Positions 12,201 through 23,209 of a stretch of 64,000 bases of DNA are shown one piece after another (the first letter of the stretch is position 1; each line of letters begins with the position of its first letter). Origin of the DNA: Rotaria sp. Silwood1. Taxonomy: Eukaryota; Rotifera; Eurotatoria; Philodinida; Philodinidae. The notes under the pieces are model-generated. The model worked only from the letters and a program-made list of their open reading frames with translations, had not been told where the DNA came from and made no database searches. The DNA is taken from the NCBI GenBank assembly GCA_905250075.1, contig CAJNOP010000849.1, positions 1-64,000 of the forward strand. The letters run 5' to 3'. Position numbers and translations under genes: made by a program.

Positions 12201-13086
12201 ATCTAGTTTATCAAAGAATATGTATCAGTACAAAAAACAGCCAGTTAGTAGCCATTTAAATCAGCTTCATATCAGTACAATATAGTCAACTATAAGTGTC
12301 CTAGCCACAAATTTCAATAGTTTATTGTACAATAAGACGTATATGTTTGATGTATGCTTGGATGATTGTATAGAAGGAACCTATTCGCCGAACTGGCAGT
12401 AGTTGACCACGTGATATTAAATGGCGGTAAAGACATCTCCCGCCATAGTCTATGCTTTATAGACAATTATCTACTATACGAGATTTCAAATGAAAACTTA
12501 AATACCATCGAAATGAATACCACAGTAAATTTTCCTTTCATTCGCAAAAGAAGACATAAGACATATTTGTTGTTTTCTCAGTAAATACTCATAACTTTTG
12601 TCTGAAACTTTCAGCATAGGTACTGAAATCTTAGAGTTATCTATGGTACAAATATGAGATCAAACGATCATAATTTCAAAAAACAATGGAGAAAACTAGA
12701 TGTATAGTTTATTTTGGCCACAGGAGTGTAAGTCGTTGAACGAGAATAATATTGAAAAAAAAGCTATTGCTCCTGTTATTCAGCTAAAGCAAATCAAATA
12801 TTCAAAAAGAAATTTTACAATTAAAAAAATCGACAACTAACAAAAGTTATGATCTGAATCGCTTCTGGATCGATTATTCTCTCGCGAATCGCCCTTGGAC
12901 CAATATTTATCTATGACACAGAGTCTTTTCAAGCAGATCCAAAGATGAATATCAATTTTTTATAATAGAATCTGTTTCTGATGCTCTCACAATTTAGCTG
13001 AGTTTAGAATTATTTCTTACCTTTCCACAAGCTACTACTAAATTGAGAACCGTCCGATAGTAGAGATCAATTTCTGAGTTTGCCAT
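6293..13086 (-). CDS. IMPA1: inositol monophosphatase, 10 exons, complete
   Basis: Ten minus-strand exons join in phase with GT-AG sites: 13021-13086, 11322-11455, 11180-11259, 10747-10771, 10644-10689, 8427-8535, 8261-8366, 7607-7704, 7398-7451 and 6293-6399 (825 nt, 274 residues; human IMPA1 is 277). The enzyme removes phosphate from inositol monophosphates, feeding free inositol back to phosphoinositide signalling in the cytosol; it is Mg-dependent. The metal and substrate motifs are all present: FIGEESA (exon 3), WIIDPIDGTTNFVHG (exons 3-4) and VWDIAAGDLIAREAGAF (exons 8-9). MANSEIDLYYRT at 13086 aligns with the usual N-terminus, and the last exon ends in a TGA at 6293-6295. Introns 1, 5 and 9 are long (1.6, 2.1 and 1.0 kb); introns 1 and 5 contain inverted-repeat elements. 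IMPA1 versus IMPA2 orthology is not resolved. The gene appears functional. Confidence 0.92.
8786..9593. repeat. inverted-repeat element in IMPase intron 5
   Basis: About 70 bp at 8786-8855 (including GCGAATATCTCTGCACAAAC and ATGATAAGATCTTGAT) recurs in reverse complement at 9523-9593. The inner right part also contains two diverged direct copies of a roughly 130-bp unit (near 9255-9390 and 9465-9590). There is no coding sequence, so it looks like a non-autonomous foldback element. Confidence 0.7.
11865..12657. mobile_element. foldback element in IMPase intron 1
   Basis: Arms of about 230 bp (11865-12095 and 12425-12657) are reverse complements at roughly 85-90 percent by eye. They share CATAGATAACTC, CCTATGCTGAAAGTTTCAGAC, TACTGAGAAAACAAC and TCATTTGAAATCTCGTATAG. 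The ~330-bp centre has no recognised gene. The structure is that of a MITE or foldback transposon. No target duplication was identified with confidence. Confidence 0.8.
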
Positions 13087-13225
13087 AGACTTTTCACTCT
13101 GAAATATAGAAATAATAAGAATAGCAAAGTATATTACTAGACATCTACTCTCGCTGAAACATCTGAAAACAGATACAGACAAAGTTCAGAAAAAAATTGT
13201 TACACGTAAAGAGTGGGAAACACGT

Positions 13226-14312
13226 TTTATGAGTAGGCATGTACCGAGCCCGAGTAGCTTGGGCTTCGAGCTCGGACTCGGTCAGGCTCAGTTCATATAG
13301 ACTGGGATCAGTCTTGGTTTTGTCCTCTCAAAAAAATCTCTTAAGCCTTGTTTTCTCCCATACATCATAGTCAATAGATGTTTCATAATTTATTAAATTG
13401 AAAATTAAATTAAATTATTCTATTTCTTTATAATTTACCTTGAGACAGTCCCTATAACCTCTCAAGCCCCACCAGGGGCTACTCTCCATAACTCTCCATG
13501 GCCTCTTTGAGGTACCTTTCATAGGTCCTTATTGGCTATTTGGGTTGCCATTCATAAGTCTCCATACCCCTCCGGGAGTATCCTAGATAGGTTATAAGGA
13601 TTTATGAAGGGTACTCTCAAATAGGTTATAATGATCTATGAAGGGTATCGCCAAATAGATGATGAGAAGTTACGAACGGTAATCCTAAATCGGTTATGAA
13701 GAGTAGATCCTGAGAGGGGTTGAGAAGTTATAGGGACTATCTCAAGGTAGATTATAAAGAAATAGAATAATTTAATTTAATTTTCAATTTCATAATTATG
13801 AAACATTTATTGACTATGATGCATGAGAGAAAACAACGCTTAAGAGGTTTTTTTTTGAGAGGACAAAACCAAGATTGAACCCAGTCTATATGGACTAAGC
13901 CTACCGAGCCCGAGCTGCTGAGCAGTCATCCTATTCCGCGATGTTGCACATTGCGGAATCAGTTCCATCCAATTCCGGGAATCCGAACATCATTCAACAA
14001 ATTGGGCTTACTCGACAACCATCCAGTTGCCGGAATTGCTGACTTGTTTTACAGAGTAGTCTATAAGCACACAGCATAGCATGAGGGTGAGGGTAGAAAG
14101 CAATTCCATACTGGAATTTCGGGAATTAGGTCGAAGCGGAATCAGTTCCTAGAATTCGGGAATTGGATCGTTGTCGAATAAGCCCATTTTGTTGAATGAT
14201 GTTCGGATTCCCGAAATTCGCTGGAACTGATTCCGCAATGTGCAACATCGCGGAATAGAATGCATTCTTGAGCTGCTCGGTTTGGGCTCGGGCTTGGTAC
14301 ATGCATATTTAT
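13226..14312. mobile_element. outer foldback element, contains a second one
   Basis: The termini are inverted: GCATGTACCGAGCCCGAG at 13226 and its near-complement CTCGGGCTTGGTACATGC ending near 14312. A second inverted pair inside (about 13305-13480 and 13710-13900) shares TATAGACTGG, GGTTTTGTCCTCTCAAAAAA and the stretch around AAATTAAATTAAATTATTC. The region between those arms is rich in AGGTTATA-type repeats. The right arm is separated from its terminus by the nested element at 13930-14270. No open reading frame is present. Confidence 0.78.
13930..14270. mobile_element. nested 340-bp inverted-repeat element
   Basis: TATTCCGCGATGTTGCACAT and GCGGAATCAGTTCC at the left recur in reverse complement at the right end (about 14215-14270). 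The arms extend through CGGAATC, GAACATCATTCAACAAA and GGGCTTA. The element sits within the right arm of the 13226-14312 foldback, so it inserted later. It contains no gene. Confidence 0.78.
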
Positions 14313-15380
14313 GAGAACTTACTGTACGAGAACAATTATCATAACGGAGCGCTGGATTAAAAGTTTAGATTCATGTGAAAGCCATTCTGTCTAGTAAAGC
14401 GTCTTTTAAACTTTTTAATTTATAGAAACTCTTTTCGCACTCGTAGAATAATCTATTTTATTTTCATCACGGTTCGACGCATGATGATTATGCCCCCTTC
14501 CGATTTCATCGATAAAAAAAAACAAAATACCCTTCGCCATACACGCATCTTACATTTTACTTATTTTTCTTCTTTCTTCTATTTTTGTTGCCATTCGACG
14601 GAAGATGAAAAAAATCGTAAGAGAAAGCCAATCCTACTAACGATCACCATCTCGTCGAGCACCACTTATTCATAATAATCACATGAAGAAAGAAAAGAAA
14701 ACGAACAAGAAAAAATAGTACGGTCTATGTTTGCCATCTAAAATGATTCATTTCATAAACAAGGGCTGTAGAAAGCAACATCCTGATGAAGTCAAACTAT
14801 CAAAACTAAACCAATCTTAACAGAGGTGTTCGACAGAGGGCATTCGACTTGAGTATTAGGATATTATCTATTGAATAAGATTCTTCTATATACATTACTT
14901 AGAACCACAAAAGAAGTGCTATTTATCAAGTGGAGACTATTTTATACTGATTACTGAGAATTACCAGCTTCTACGTCGCGGTAGTGCCGCGCCAGTCATA
15001 AGAATTTTTTCGAAGATATTGTAAAACTGCAGGAATTTGTGCAAACTTGTAGTGTTCAGTGATGTTACGCATTGAAACTCACGAATTAGTTATGACAGTG
15101 ACAGCTATAGATTAATGTTCAGATCAGGTCTCAAATAAGTTTTTATCCTTTTCTGGAACACTGAAAGTTTTTATTTTTATATAAAACAATAGAGTACGCT
15201 ATTTTCTATCGAACTGTCTATTTTTCATGGGACTTACTCTTTATCTTTACAATAAACTTGATAAGTTTTCTGAGAAATGTGTTTCTGAACTTTTTTCATA
15301 TATAGTGTTTGGTTTTTCTTCAAACAGATTTTGAGGACTGCGCAAATACAAAGCGAGTTTGTATGCTGGAAAGAATATAG
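14313..15380. other. no gene recognised
   Basis: AT-rich intergenic sequence upstream of the inositol monophosphatase gene. Short open frames lack homology or supporting splice context. A promoter for the gene starting at 13086 may lie between 13087 and 13225, but I see no clear core element. Confidence 0.4.
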
Positions 15381-15387
15381 CCCCCTC

Positions 15388-15530
15388 CCGAAAACCTAGA
15401 ATCCGAACCTTGTATTTTCATTTTATACTATGAAATGAAAATACAAGGTTCAGATTCTAAGCTTTTTGACTATACATGACTATATAATTTCACTTTACAT
15501 GACTATAAAATGAAAATACAAAGTTCGGAT
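15388..15530. repeat. hairpin plus third copy of a 29-bp unit
   Basis: The unit GAATCCGAACCTTGTATTTT (extending through CATTT) at 15388 is followed by its reverse complement at about 15430-15458. Another copy in that same reversed orientation lies at about 15500-15526. The flanks carry TGACTATA and TACATGACTATA repeats. Confidence 0.75.
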
Positions 15531-15715
15531 TCTATAGTCATGTATTGTGGAAAGCATCCTCAGCGAGAGATTTATGTTGTGTTGGTGGTCTTTCATACTC
15601 TCAGTTAGAGACATGTGTTGTGTTGGCGTACTGTGATATCCTCACATCGTCAAGATAGTATGTTAGTGCTCAGTGACACCCTCAGTGAAAAAGATGTGCT
15701 ACCCAGGTCAGATGG

Positions 15716-15905
15716 AACGGTCCGTATACGGCAGGTAACGGATAAAAAACGGTTTCTTTACGGTATTCAGTAGAAGTTCGTTTACGGAGATCTGTTTACG
15801 GTATACTTACGTATCAATTACGGAACGTTTGCGAAGCGATTACTAGACAGCGTTTAACGATACGTAAACTAGGCTGTATACGGTCTTGTTTCGGACTGTT
15901 TTGCG
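15716..15905. repeat. cluster of TTTACGG-type motifs
   Basis: Within 190 bp the motif TACGG/TAACGG/TTTACGG occurs about eight times on the plus strand, irregularly spaced, plus variants such as TACGTA. This has the look of the subterminal repeats seen in non-autonomous transposons, but no paired inverted end was found. Confidence 0.45.
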
Positions 15906-16529
15906 GAAATATTTCCAAAGTATTTCTATACACTTTTACATTCAACAATGTAGAATGCATATCGATTTTTGACAGCACTGCGTCTGAGAACTCATTACAG
16001 TGCTTCTTCGAATGACTACATTAACGGAATGTATTCGTACCATATCTACTCCGTATTCATCCTGCATTGTACATATCGCTCAGCTATATGAATAGATAAC
16101 GTTTCATGATGTATAGTTAGTAACCGTAATAAATTTCATTTAACACTATTAAAAATTTAATGGTGAAATGTCACTATGATTTTTCTTACTGAAAACGTTT
16201 TCTATAGTTTGAATCTGATGTAAGATTCATTTTTCTTATTAATATTTAGCTACTGAAAGTCCTTTTAAATCATTTTATATGTTGATGAATAGCTTTTGTT
16301 GAAGCTTCTAAGATAGAACAACGCCTATCCTCAAAGGGATCGAATTGCAAAGCTTCATCATCGCGCCCATCGAGAGTCTATTATTGAAATAAGTGAAAAA
16401 TAGATAGAGCCTTTTTCATTCTAATCAGGGATCGGAGTATATAGCATTTTTAGTTCATATAGAAAAAAATCAATTTTTGTGTAGGCTAAATCGAAAACTT
16501 ACGTCAATGTATATGTTTATTTTTTTTTA

Positions 16530-16760
16530 GGGATGCACCAATTCCAATTCCAACCAATCCCAATTCCAATTCTTGGCTTGGAATTGGTTGGAATTGGTCG
16601 GAATTGGTCGATAATTGGCCAGGGTCGATCTAGAATCGGTCGAAATTATTCAAGAATGGGCCAAAATTGATTAAGAACTGACTGGAATCGGTGTAGAATT
16701 GATTTATAATTGGTATGCAGTTAATTAAGAATTGGTCGAAATTCCTATGGAATTAGCATT
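16530..16760. repeat. degenerate AATTGGTC/GAATTGG array
   Basis: Irregular tandem copies of a roughly 11-bp unit (GGAATTGGTC and variants) follow a reverse-complement run (CCAATTCCAATTCC), giving an imperfect hairpin around 16540-16600 and then a decaying array. Confidence 0.7.
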
Positions 16761-16877
16761 GTTTAGAAAATTTTCTATCTAATGTGAATGTTCACATGAT
16801 ACTTTATATAGTACCATAAAAATATCTTCGAATATGAAGAAAAAGTTTTTTTCGAAAATTTCCCCTAGGGGGTAGGG

Positions 16878-17073
16878 CAAGGGGGAAAAAGCAGATTTTA
16901 GCCCCTAAAATCTCTGGAAATCTCTAGTAATCTTTAGAAATCTTTGGAAATCTTTGGAAATCTTTAGAAATCTTTAGAAATCTTTAGAAATCTCTAGAAA
17001 TCTCTAGAAATCTTTAGAAATCTTTGGAAATCTTTAGAAATCTTTAGAAATCTCTAGAAATCTTTAGAAATCT
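16878..17073. repeat. TIR-like start of a MITE-family copy plus 10-bp tandem array, cut by a gap
   Basis: CAAGGGGGAAAAAGCAGA at 16878 matches the terminal repeat of the 157-bp element at 17614. It is followed from about 16910 by some sixteen tandem copies of a 10-bp unit (AAATCTTTAG with CTCTAG and CTTTGG variants) that run into the assembly gap. The other end of this element, if it exists, is in or beyond the gap. Confidence 0.7.
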
Positions 17074-17173
17074 NNNNNNNNNNNNNNNNNNNNNNNNNNN
17101 NNNNNNNNNNNNNNNNNNNNNNNNNNNNNNNNNNNNNNNNNNNNNNNNNNNNNNNNNNNNNNNNNNNNNNNNN
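17074..17173. other. assembly gap (100 N)
   Basis: One hundred N bases, the conventional size for a gap of unknown length. It begins inside a 10-bp tandem array, the probable cause of the break. Confidence 0.98.
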
Positions 17174-17427
17174 TAGTTCATTCTTCGTAGTGCCGTGTCG
17201 AAGTGTTCATCGATGAGTTGTTTCACGACAATATTTGTAACGAGTCTTTCAATGTCCAAACGTTGTCCTGTCTTTAGACTTATTCCGTTATTTTGTTTTA
17301 TGTATTAAATTATGGCATCTCGTTTATATGTATATCCATCTTCGGCCACAACTGGATCACGGACTAGTTCTTTAGTAATTGTACATTGAAGCAGAGATGT
17401 CGTAGGAGCAATGTATGCTTTAGCCAT
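17174..17427 (-). pseudogene. U-box domain fragment, truncated by gap
   Basis: Reading on the minus strand from ATG at 17427 gives a U-box: LLQCTITKELVRDPVVAEDG, then YTYKRDAI, an in-frame TAA, and in the same frame YIKQNNGISLKTGQRL and the hydrophobic helix LVTNIVVKQLIDEHF. U-box domains are the E2-binding parts of RING-like ubiquitin ligases. The TAA falls where the family usually has a Trp-containing helix, so this is probably a nonsense-mutated copy. The reading frame continues to the gap, so any C-terminal domains are not visible. Confidence 0.72.
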
Positions 17428-17613
17428 AACTACAAAATGTCGGAGTGAGTTATATCTCAGAGCTTTCTGTTAAAAGACAGCGAGAAAAATTTGAACACTA
17501 TTTGTCAATGAAGAGCCTGTAGGTCAGTTGAATGCTGTTTCTATTTTGCCGTGTTAAAAAACCTGCGAAAGAAAAGATAAAGCATGAATCCAGAGTAGGG
17601 AGTGGGAGCAAGT

Positions 17614-17770
17614 CAAGGGGGAAAAAGCGAGACTCCCATAATCCAGAGTACAGGTGGAGTACAGTGAAGTCTACATGGAGTACGTACTCACTAGACTTCA
17701 GCTAGACTCCACTGTACTCCACCCGTACTCCAGCTGTATCCAACGTTGGAGTCTCGCTTTTCCCCCCTTG
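17614..17770. mobile_element. 157-bp MITE with perfect 8-bp target duplication
   Basis: The left end CAAGGGGGAAAAAGCGAGAC and the right end are inverted (22 of 23 positions match). The inside is also largely palindromic, with several GTACTCC motifs. The 8-bp GAGCAAGT occurs immediately left (17606-17613) and immediately right (17771-17778), a perfect target-site duplication. An 8-bp duplication is typical of hAT-like or some Mutator-like elements. There is no coding sequence. Confidence 0.93.
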
Positions 17771-17873
17771 GAGCAAGTGCATGCAAGCATTTTCTACACT
17801 CATATACACTATAGGCATAAAAGAGTTATTCTTGGAGACCTGATAAGGTCTTTCAATTTCGCTGCCATCTGAG

Positions 17874-17936
17874 GCTGTGTATGTGTTTATGGGTGGGATG
17901 GGAGTGAGTGTGAATGAATAGAAGACACCCACACCC
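17874..17936. repeat. telomere-like hairpin (TGTGGG/CCCACA)
   Basis: G-rich arm (GTGTATG, GGGTGGGATGGGAGTGAGTG), then loop AATGAATAGAAGAC, then CACCCACACCC. A member of the dispersed family described in the findings. Confidence 0.75.
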
Positions 17937-18299
17937 GAACTCTAAAAATGATCGTTTCCTTTACGTGTTCTATTAGCAGGATATTCATAAAGTTGATGAA
18001 TCAAACGTTTCCTGTACGTAGCATCTTGTAATAACAAAAGACTGGTTATCATGATACGTGATCTTCTCTCTACGTACTAATTTATTGCTGAATGCTCGAA
18101 CATATAAATCATCAGTTTTTATTCTGATGGATCATTTTTTCAAGATTGATAACAGAATTAACTTCACTCTTTTTTTTTTACTTCGCTTAAATTATTTAAG
18201 AGCTTCAAACTGCACAAATTAGAAAATAAAACAAACGAACCATTATTTTTAATAATGAAAAATCAAACAAAACTTTTTGTCTATTGAGTTCAATTTTAT

Positions 18300-18725
18300 T
18301 TTTTAATTACTTTATTTTTAACAGTATCTAAGTCACATTTATGTGCGTGCTACGTTTTAAATCTAAATGTATTTATTCTGTATTGGTTTGTTGTAATTAT
18401 TCAATAAACGATTCTTCAATTGATTTTCATTCAAAATTATTTCGCTCTAATAATTTAATATCACATATTAATTCAGATTGTTTAACAAGAAGTGTTGTTT
18501 CATTATCAATTAATTGTTGTAATTTCGTATCATTAAATAAACTTCATTTTTTTTGTTGAAATTCATGATTGAAAAGATTCATAATCAAGTTGTAATTGAC
18601 TATATTTTGTATTAAGATCGTTATAAGGAGAATGAATACGTATATATTCATTGTAATATGACACAAATTCATCATGTTCTTCTGCTATATGAACTTGTTC
18701 GTTTTAAATGCATAAAAATGAACAC
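18300..18725 (-). pseudogene. decayed coiled-coil protein relic
   Basis: Minus-strand translation gives consecutive stretches rich in Leu, Glu, Gln and Lys with heptad character (HIAEEHDEFVSYYNEYI, DLNTKYSQLQLDYESFQS, then LQQLIDNETTLLVKQSEL and LERNNFE), broken by several in-frame stops and at least one frame change. No specific family is recognised. It looks like the remains of one exon of a long coiled-coil protein. Confidence 0.45.
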
Positions 18726-19837
18726 GTATTTTAGAGAAAATATATATTCTAATGATAAAGGAGTTTTTATTCATCATGGGACTCGGAAGAATGGCATTAT
18801 CTCGGAAGGGAGTCTCGTCAAAACAATGTATCAAATTAGTGTTTCTGATTTAATTACAATCTACATGAATAAGTTTAACAAATATTTATGAATGGTATAA
18901 GATGTTTCCAATATTATGATAATTCTTAACAATATTCGATTTACCAGAGATGTTATAAGCATTTTTCAGTAGTATATTTGAGTGATGTTTTAAAACCTTT
19001 TACGAGCTGTTCAGTAGAACTGAGCAAAATACTCGACATAGTCCTACTCAAGAGGACTAGTAGTTGTACATGTACTCGAGAATTAAGCACTCTAACAGAT
19101 GAGAGTGGATAAGGCAGTTTTTTCGCCCCTAAAATATTTCAGTTCTTTATGCTGAAACCAATTCACTGACGACTTTTAATATCATTGCAATGGCTTATTT
19201 CGTAGCATTTCTCCATCAATTTTTCAAGTCACACCCGTACCTCTTAGAATGATGGCCAATTTTTTTAGTTGACCTCGTTGAGAAGTACAGGTATGACTGA
19301 AAAAAATCATCACGAGACGCTGTGAAATAAAGCTGTGCAACGTTATCGGGTGTCGCCACTGGTTGATTTCAACACAAATAAAAATGAAATATTTTGAGGG
19401 CAGAAAAATAGTCTTATCCGCCGTGGTCCTTTTATATAAAATGAGTGTGGGAATAGACGTCTCCATTTCAGCCACATCCTCACTTCCCACACTCAAAATC
19501 CACATCCACGCTAGGTTTCTGCTTCGTTTATGCATTCATATATTATACGAAGAAGCGGAGACAAGAATACCACTAGTAAAGAGATTGATTCGCTCACCAG
19601 ATTTGACCTATTGTTGTGTCATCATCATCTGATGATGAAATACATTTGAAAAAGCAGCAATGTGAGATGGGAAAAAAAATGCTCTCTTTAGTCTCAATAC
19701 ATGCAAATTTGAAAAACAGTACAATAGAAAAATTCAATCAGTGAATGATTGGTTACTGAGAAAAATGCATTTGATTTTATTGACAATCAGATAAATGTAT
19801 TTGATAAAGTTTTATTACAATTTTATTTTATTGCATT
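18726..19837. repeat. intergenic, with a GAGTGTGGGAA hairpin at 19443-19494
   Basis: No gene was recognised. At 19443-19453 and 19484-19494 the 11-bp GAGTGTGGGAA and its exact reverse complement flank a 30-nt spacer. It resembles the telomere-like hairpins but lacks their shared loop. Confidence 0.5.
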
Positions 19838-20454
19838 TCATTCCTCACTGCTCTCCACCATACGCATGCGTCTATGATCCATGACCATGACCGCAAAGAA
19901 ATAGACTATATCAGATACTTTGTCAGAAAACACTTGAAGAATGTATGTTGTAGGTGACTTTTTGAACCAATACGAACGTTCTTGAAATTCAGCTAATAAG
20001 CGAACTTGATTTTGATCGCGTAAATCATACTTGTTTGAGAAAATTTTGTTTTTCATTATTATTTGATTACCATTCATTGGATTGTATATTTTTGGTGGAT
20101 GAAGTGATAGTTTTTTGTGATAGTTCCATCTATCCATTGATCAGAATGAGAGTCGAAAATGGAAAATGTAACATTAATGATATCATCGGTCCATTCACCT
20201 TCAAGATTAGCAACAATTTTTTTCGATGGATAGGAAAGAAGTACGACAGCGTGAATATCGCTATAAAATGTTTTAACAAAATATTGACGCTGTTTACCGG
20301 TAGAATCAAAAATGGAAAATTCACTCAGTCGATTGTCATCCATGATACGATCTTTAACAATGACATAAGTACGATTCACTAATATTGATTCAATCGGAGT
20401 AATGATGGCAATAAAGAGTAATAGTGTCGAAGCGACCATAGCGAACGACATCAT
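19838..20454 (-). pseudogene. secreted tubby C-terminal-like / LURP-one-like protein, frameshifted
   Basis: The minus-strand frame starts at 20454 with a convincing signal peptide (FAMVASTLLLFIAIITPIES) and runs 126 residues. A one-base shift near 20075 moves the continuation into the next frame, which runs to 19838. Joined end to end the two parts form about 200 residues of repeating beta-strand pattern with FSIFD, VANLEGEW, FRIFD-like and LLAEFQERSYWF segments, ending in AVMVMDHRR. That pattern fits the tubby C-terminal/LURP-one (LOR) fold. The family link is by eye only, and the function of animal secreted forms is not known. The shift may be a real mutation, a sequencing error or a missed tiny intron. 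Confidence 0.5.
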
Positions 20455-20993
20455 GATGATAGCAATAGCAAGATAGATATGTATGTTTTCTCAAACCAGA
20501 AAATGCTGCATATATATCAGCGAAATTCTTGTTGACAATGCTAATCAAAGATTGTTTTGTTTACTGTCACATTAATGTCAACACGTTCTTGGTCAATATG
20601 CTATTTTCATGATATAAACGAAAAGTAAACAGATATTCGTACCATAGAAAATACTGTCTAGGTTAGTTTATCTTATCAATGAATGGCAGATGGAAATTAC
20701 CCGATGATAGAACAGTCGTAGTTTGAACCAAATGAGATACTCAATAAGCAAATGTTTCTTAATCTTTCATTGATTATATGAAGGCACAGATGACAATACC
20801 TTCTGATAATCAACTTGTACATGTCATGCTATTAACGGTAGCACATGAACGGAATTGGATTGGTTAAGGAAATCAATCGAGGCAGTAGAAACCGGCTTTT
20901 CACACATTAAAAATTGGTAAAAATCTCCTTTTTGAATCTCTTTTTTGTCTTATTCAATGAAGATATTGCATCATCATTTGTCCAAACAAATAA
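20455..20993. other. no gene recognised
   Basis: AT-rich sequence upstream of the secreted-protein relic. No supportable feature was found. Confidence 0.4.
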
Positions 20994-21078
20994 AGGGTGT
21001 GAGTGTGGGTGGTGTTGGTGTGACGGTTGGCATACATGACACGAGTATCTACACTCAGACCCACCGACACCCACACCC
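20994..21078. repeat. telomere-like hairpin
   Basis: GGGTGTGAGTGTGGGTGGTG at the left faces CCACCGACACCCACACCC at the right, with a loop of about 30 nt. The arms are imperfect and the loop does not show the shared GAAGAGAAGAC motif. Confidence 0.7.
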
Positions 21079-21354
21079 AAAAATTCTAATATCGATTAAT
21101 ATTTAACATATTGTTCCATGCAAAAATGCCGTTAAATATTCAGTTCATTCGCATTTTGGATAATCTACGAAATATTCTTTCAACACATAAAGGTTCTTAA
21201 TCAACAATTGAAGTTATCGACCCAAAGAAAAAAACATCTATCATAAGAGCCATTCGAAAGCTAAGCAAACAACCGAGTAATAGGCCACGATATGACTTCA
21301 AACTATAACACATGAAATTTCCTCGGATGAGCCGTTTCTTCTAAACACAATTAT

Positions 21355-21450
21355 TAAGGATGTGGGTGTGAGTAGCAAGAGAAGACTTATATCCACACCG
21401 GCAGCCAGTCGCATACCCATACCGACACATCCATCTACACCCCATCCTTA
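21355..21450. repeat. telomere-like hairpin with symmetric TAAGGAT ends
   Basis: TAAGGATGTGGGTGTGAG faces CTACACCCCATCCTTA. The inner part holds AGCAAGAGAAGACTTA, a variant of the family loop, followed by degenerate CCACACC and CCCATACC repeats. Confidence 0.7.
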
Positions 21451-21842
21451 GAGACGTAAGTCTAAAAAAGAAACAATCTAAGTAACATAAATAAATACGT
21501 AAATAATACATATGAAAAAAAGTCCTAACATGGACCGGTTAAAAAGATATTTATTAATCCTTTCGTTGCGGTGTTTTGGAAAGTGAAAATATCTATTTCG
21601 CTGTGTGCTTATGAGAATTTCAGACAATAGGATTTTTTTACGTAGAATTCAGTCGTGTTGTATTTATTACACGTTGCTGGTTAGAAGATAAGAAAATGTA
21701 TAACTCAAATTACACGGAAAGAGGGCCTGTAAATGTTTTTACGAAAGCGGATATCATATATGAATCTACGAGTAAGATCTTATCCAGAAGTTACCGTGAC
21801 GCATATATGCGCCACGTGCACCTAACGAGTTAATAAGAATGG

Positions 21843-22015
21843 GGAAAATAGCAGTCATACACTCACTCACTACAAGTCATACTTGTCGTTCTGTCACTCG
21901 TCCAAGGTGAACGCAAGAGAAATATCGGTCTTTCTTGATTCACACGACCCTATATGCAAAGGACATATAACGACAAAAGTGACTCATAATGAGTGAATGA
22001 CTGCTATCTTTCCAG
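21843..22015. mobile_element. 173-bp MITE-like inverted repeat
   Basis: AAATAGCAGTCATACACTCA at the left pairs with TGAGTGAATGACTGCTATCTTT at the right (few mismatches). The inner arms also pair over AAGTCA and TGACT. There is no gene inside and no clear target duplication. Confidence 0.65.
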
Positions 22016-23209
22016 TCCCTGATAAATAAAACCATTGAGACACGTTCAGCATCCGTTTAAAATGGAATCGAAAGACATTTCGTCGTTTTTGTTTACAATA
22101 ATTGTGTTTTTATTAAACGTATTAGTAAGTGACGGAAATTTCTTTTTATAGAAATGTGTTCTATATCGATCATGTCTGACGACCATGGAAAAGTATTTTT
22201 GTAAGAAAATAACAGAAAGTGTTGTTGTGAATAGAGAGAAAGAGATTTTTTTTTCTTTTCTTCGCTTATTTCTAGATGTAGTTGCAAACAATTGGTTACT
22301 GTCATATTGAGATATTGCTTCAGTTCTTTTTTCTCTTTTCTAGTCTTTATGTGCGTGTTCCAAGAGAGCTAAACACTAATAACTACTTTCTGTGAATACG
22401 AAGAAGAAAACATAAAGAGAAAAAAAGAGACAGGATGAGCTACGGGCTCTCGTCTTACATTATTCACTATATTTTCTTTTCGTCATCTGTCTAGCTTTTT
22501 TCACACACATCACAGAATAGTCTTACAATTTTTGATTACTAGTGTATTTCAGTAAGTAAATAAAGCGATAAAATGTATTCATTGCTTCAAAAGACTCATT
22601 CTTAACATAGTTTCGTATTATTGAAAGTTTGATTAATATGACTCGACAGTTATTATATGAAAAATATTGTTCGTAAATTCCAATTTATACAAACATACTT
22701 AACGAATCCTATTCAAAACTATGATCTGTGGTTGGAAATAAAAAAATTAGTATTGTTTATTTGGTTTCCTACAAATATGAGCTAGCTATTCTTTGTTTAT
22801 CACATCAAGGTTTTCTGTTATTCAGACCTTTCATTCGTTCTAATTTTGCACCGCCATTTATTTATATTGGTGTTGACAGGTTTGAACAACATTAGACAAT
22901 TCACTAACACATGTATGAAAACTAATAAGAAAATGTCTGGTCATTGTTATAAGATAGAAAAAACGAGATAAGTAGGGCCTTTATTAAAATTGAACGATAT
23001 CATTCATTAATAGATGCAAGAATAAATAGTTCACGCTCATCTGTTCAAAACCTGGTTCTCAGTTTTTCTCAATATAATTAAATAAAAAGACGGTTTTTGT
23101 ACTTATTTTCACCGTTAAAATCTTGATCTTCGCTGGTTGAATAGAGGTCACTTTCAAACAAGTGTTCTATATAGTATCATTTAAATAAATACAACTAATT
23201 GTTGATATA
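22016..23209. other. no gene recognised
   Basis: AT-rich intergenic sequence. Open frames are short and lack recognisable motifs. Confidence 0.4.

Noticed and set aside
20035-20382. 115-residue plus-strand frame
   Set aside because: It is the antisense shadow of the signal-peptide-bearing minus-strand relic, which has the better composition and motifs.
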